NCBI GenBank assembly: GCA_025355465.1
Contig: JANXZO010000001.1
Location: 1-40,617, forward strand
Length of the DNA: 40,617 nucleotides
Reading direction: 5' to 3'
Origin: Bacteroidales bacterium
GTDB lineage: Bacteria; Bacteroidota; Bacteroidia; Bacteroidales; FEN-979
Within the stretch, counting starts at the first letter, position 1, and each line of letters starts with the position of its first letter. Below the pieces are notes generated by a model, which did not search any database, was not told where the DNA came from, and saw only the letters and a program-made list of their open reading frames with translations. Position numbers and translations under genes: made by a program. Positions 39,695-40,617 of the stretch are shown here, piece after piece.

Positions 39695-40567
39695 CTACCT
39701 TACCAGGTCGTAGTCCATCTGTTTCCGGTCAAGATCTATCCGCTTCACACGGATTCGAACTGCATCGCCCAACTTATGGCGCTGGCCGTAACGCTGTCCG
39801 ATGATCTGATAATTCTCCTCATCGAGGTAATAAAAATCATCCTCCATATCCCGCAGGCGGATCATACCCTCGCATTTGGTGCCGATGATCTCCGCAAAAA
39901 TTCCCCATTTGCTCACACCTGAAATACGCGCATCAAACTCCTGCCCGATCTTGTCGAGCATGTATTCGGCCTGTTTGTATTTTACCGACATCCGTTCGGC
40001 ATCTGCCGCCCTTTTTTCCATTTCTGACGCATGTTCGCAGATTGGTTCGTAAACCTCCTGGGAAACCGATGGTGCTTTATTCAGATAATCAAACAGAAGC
40101 CTGTGAACCATCAAGTCGGGGTAACGACGGATGGGCGACGTGAAGTGGCTGTAAAAAGAGAATGCCAGGCCGTAATGTCCTATGTTGTGAGTGGAATAAA
40201 CTGCCTTCGACATGGTGCGGATGGCAATGGTCTCGATCAGGGTCTCTGTCCCTGTTCCCTGGATCTCCTTAAACAAGTTGTTGAAGGATTCTGCCATCGA
40301 TTTTTTCGAAGTCAGCCGGAGCTTGAATCCCAGCCTTTCCAAAAACTTGCTGAAGGTCTCCAGTTTTTCCGGATTCGGACTGTCGTGTATTCGGTAAACA
40401 AATGTTTTCGGGGGCTGACCCTCCTTTTTCTTGCCTACCCATTCTGCAACTTTACGGTTGGCAAGCAACATAAAATCTTCGATCAGCTTATTCGAATCTT
40501 TCATCTCACGAATGTATATCCCCAGCGGTCTCCCCTGGTCGTCCAGCTTAAACCTAACCTCCTTCAA
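39695..40567 (-). CDS. rnr: Ribonuclease R, C-terminal part (5' end missing)
   Basis: Only ~290 residues of the 3'-5' exoribonuclease are present. Visible: the RNB domain end with LIEDFMLLANRKVAEWV, YRIHDSPNPEKL, the catalytic-region signature YSHFTSPIRRYPDLMVHRLL, and a C-terminal S1 RNA-binding domain (FDARISGVSKWGIFAEI, IRVKRIDLDRKQMDYDLV). The full protein would be about 700-750 residues, so at least 60% of the gene lies beyond the window. The frame stays open to the window end but the last 38 bases are an inverted copy of bases 40525-40562, so anything beyond 40579 is not real coding sequence. Codon 40567 is TTG, not a true start. Confidence 0.9.
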   Translation of the reverse strand: MKEVRFKLDDQGRPLGIYIREMKDSNKLIEDFMLLANRKVAEWVGKKKEGQPPKTFVYRIHDSPNPEKLETFSKFLERLGFKLRLTSKKSMAESFNNLFKEIQGTGTETLIETIAIRTMSKAVYSTHNIGHYGLAFSFYSHFTSPIRRYPDLMVHRLLFDYLNKAPSVSQEVYEPICEHASEMEKRAADAERMSVKYKQAEYMLDKIGQEFDARISGVSKWGIFAEIIGTKCEGMIRLRDMEDDFYYLDEENYQIIGQRYGQRHKLGDAVRIRVKRIDLDRKQMDYDLVR

Positions 40568-40617
40568 TTTTGAAACGCAGGAGGTTAGGTTTAAGCTGGA
40601 CGACCAGGGGAGACCGC
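40525..40617. repeat. Perfect inverted repeat at window end (probable artefact)
   Basis: Bases 40525-40562 and 40580-40617 are exact reverse complements (38 of 38), separated by 17 bases. The left arm is inside the coding region of RNase R, encoding the strand EVRFKLDDQGRP, and the right arm ends exactly at the last base of the window. Best explained as a fold-back assembly or amplification artefact at a contig end. Confidence 0.9.

Noticed and set aside
40525-40617. Transposon terminal inverted repeat
   Set aside because: The left arm is conserved RNase R coding sequence, not an IS end, and the copy ends exactly at the window edge.
1-40617. tRNA, rRNA or riboswitch genes
   Set aside because: No cloverleaf-like or rRNA sequence was recognised; reading by eye could miss divergent ones.

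Overview
The window looks like chromosomal DNA of an uncultured Bacteroidota bacterium, probably Bacteroidales-like. The evidence is two proteins with type IX secretion C-terminal sorting domains, an S46 dipeptidyl-peptidase, two LytS/LytTR sensor-regulator pairs, a CarboxypepD-regulatory-like protein, and several promoters with the Bacteroidota -7 box TAnnTTTG. Ribosome-binding sites are inconspicuous, as is usual in this phylum. Taxonomy is inferred from gene families only; no rRNA, tRNA or CRISPR was seen. All coordinates come from reading the sequence by eye, without homology searches.

Layout. 1-581: 3' end of an IS4/IS1634-type transposase cut by the window edge. 656-4786 (minus): a tight cell-envelope glycan operon (omega-amidase, family 2 glycosyltransferase, polysaccharide deacetylase, O-antigen ligase/polymerase-like protein). 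4882-6072: phosphoglycerate kinase. 6078-9155 (minus): mlaE, mlaF, a CvpA-family protein and a family 4 glycosyltransferase. 9246-14142 (plus): small lipoprotein, SprT-like metalloprotein, mannose-1-phosphate guanylyltransferase, orphan histidine kinase, hemW. 14139-17607 (minus): DUF2177 membrane protein, nrfH, nrfA, rRNA-type methyltransferase, i.e. nitrite ammonification. 17641-19734: large secreted T9SS protein. 19782-26878 (minus): Rrf2/NsrR-like regulator, Fe-S protein, quinol-dependent NO reductase, cupin, DUF438/hemerythrin/PAS protein, DUF2249 protein and PepSY membrane protein, a nitric-oxide response and detoxification cluster. 27064-31105: SPOUT methyltransferase, RluA-type pseudouridine synthase, GH3-family enzyme and LysE-family exporter. 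31128-39688: two LytS/LytTR systems flanking an S46 peptidase, a surface regulatory-domain protein and a T9SS protein. 39695-end: 3' part of RNase R, ending in a perfect inverted repeat.

How the genes fit together. NrfHA would take electrons from menaquinol and reduce nitrite to ammonium. The neighbouring qNOR would remove the NO by-product as N2O. The Rrf2 regulator with three cysteines probably senses NO or redox state and controls the cluster, and the hemerythrin/PAS, DUF2249, cupin and Fe-S proteins fit nitrosative-stress handling or repair. No nitrite-to-NO reductase (nirK/nirS) or nosZ is present in the window.

Most unusual signals. (1) Four successive intercistronic gaps of the NO and nitrite clusters hold small repeats: an 8-bp tandem-repeat family, a REP-like perfect palindrome, and a hairpin plus G-quadruplex motif. 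(2) Copies of such repeats have been read into the C-termini of neighbouring proteins (the O-antigen ligase-like protein and GH3). (3) GH3 and a LysE exporter lie in the same frame, separated by one stop codon plus six bases. (4) A 38-bp perfect inverted repeat sits at the window end and is most likely an assembly or amplification artefact.
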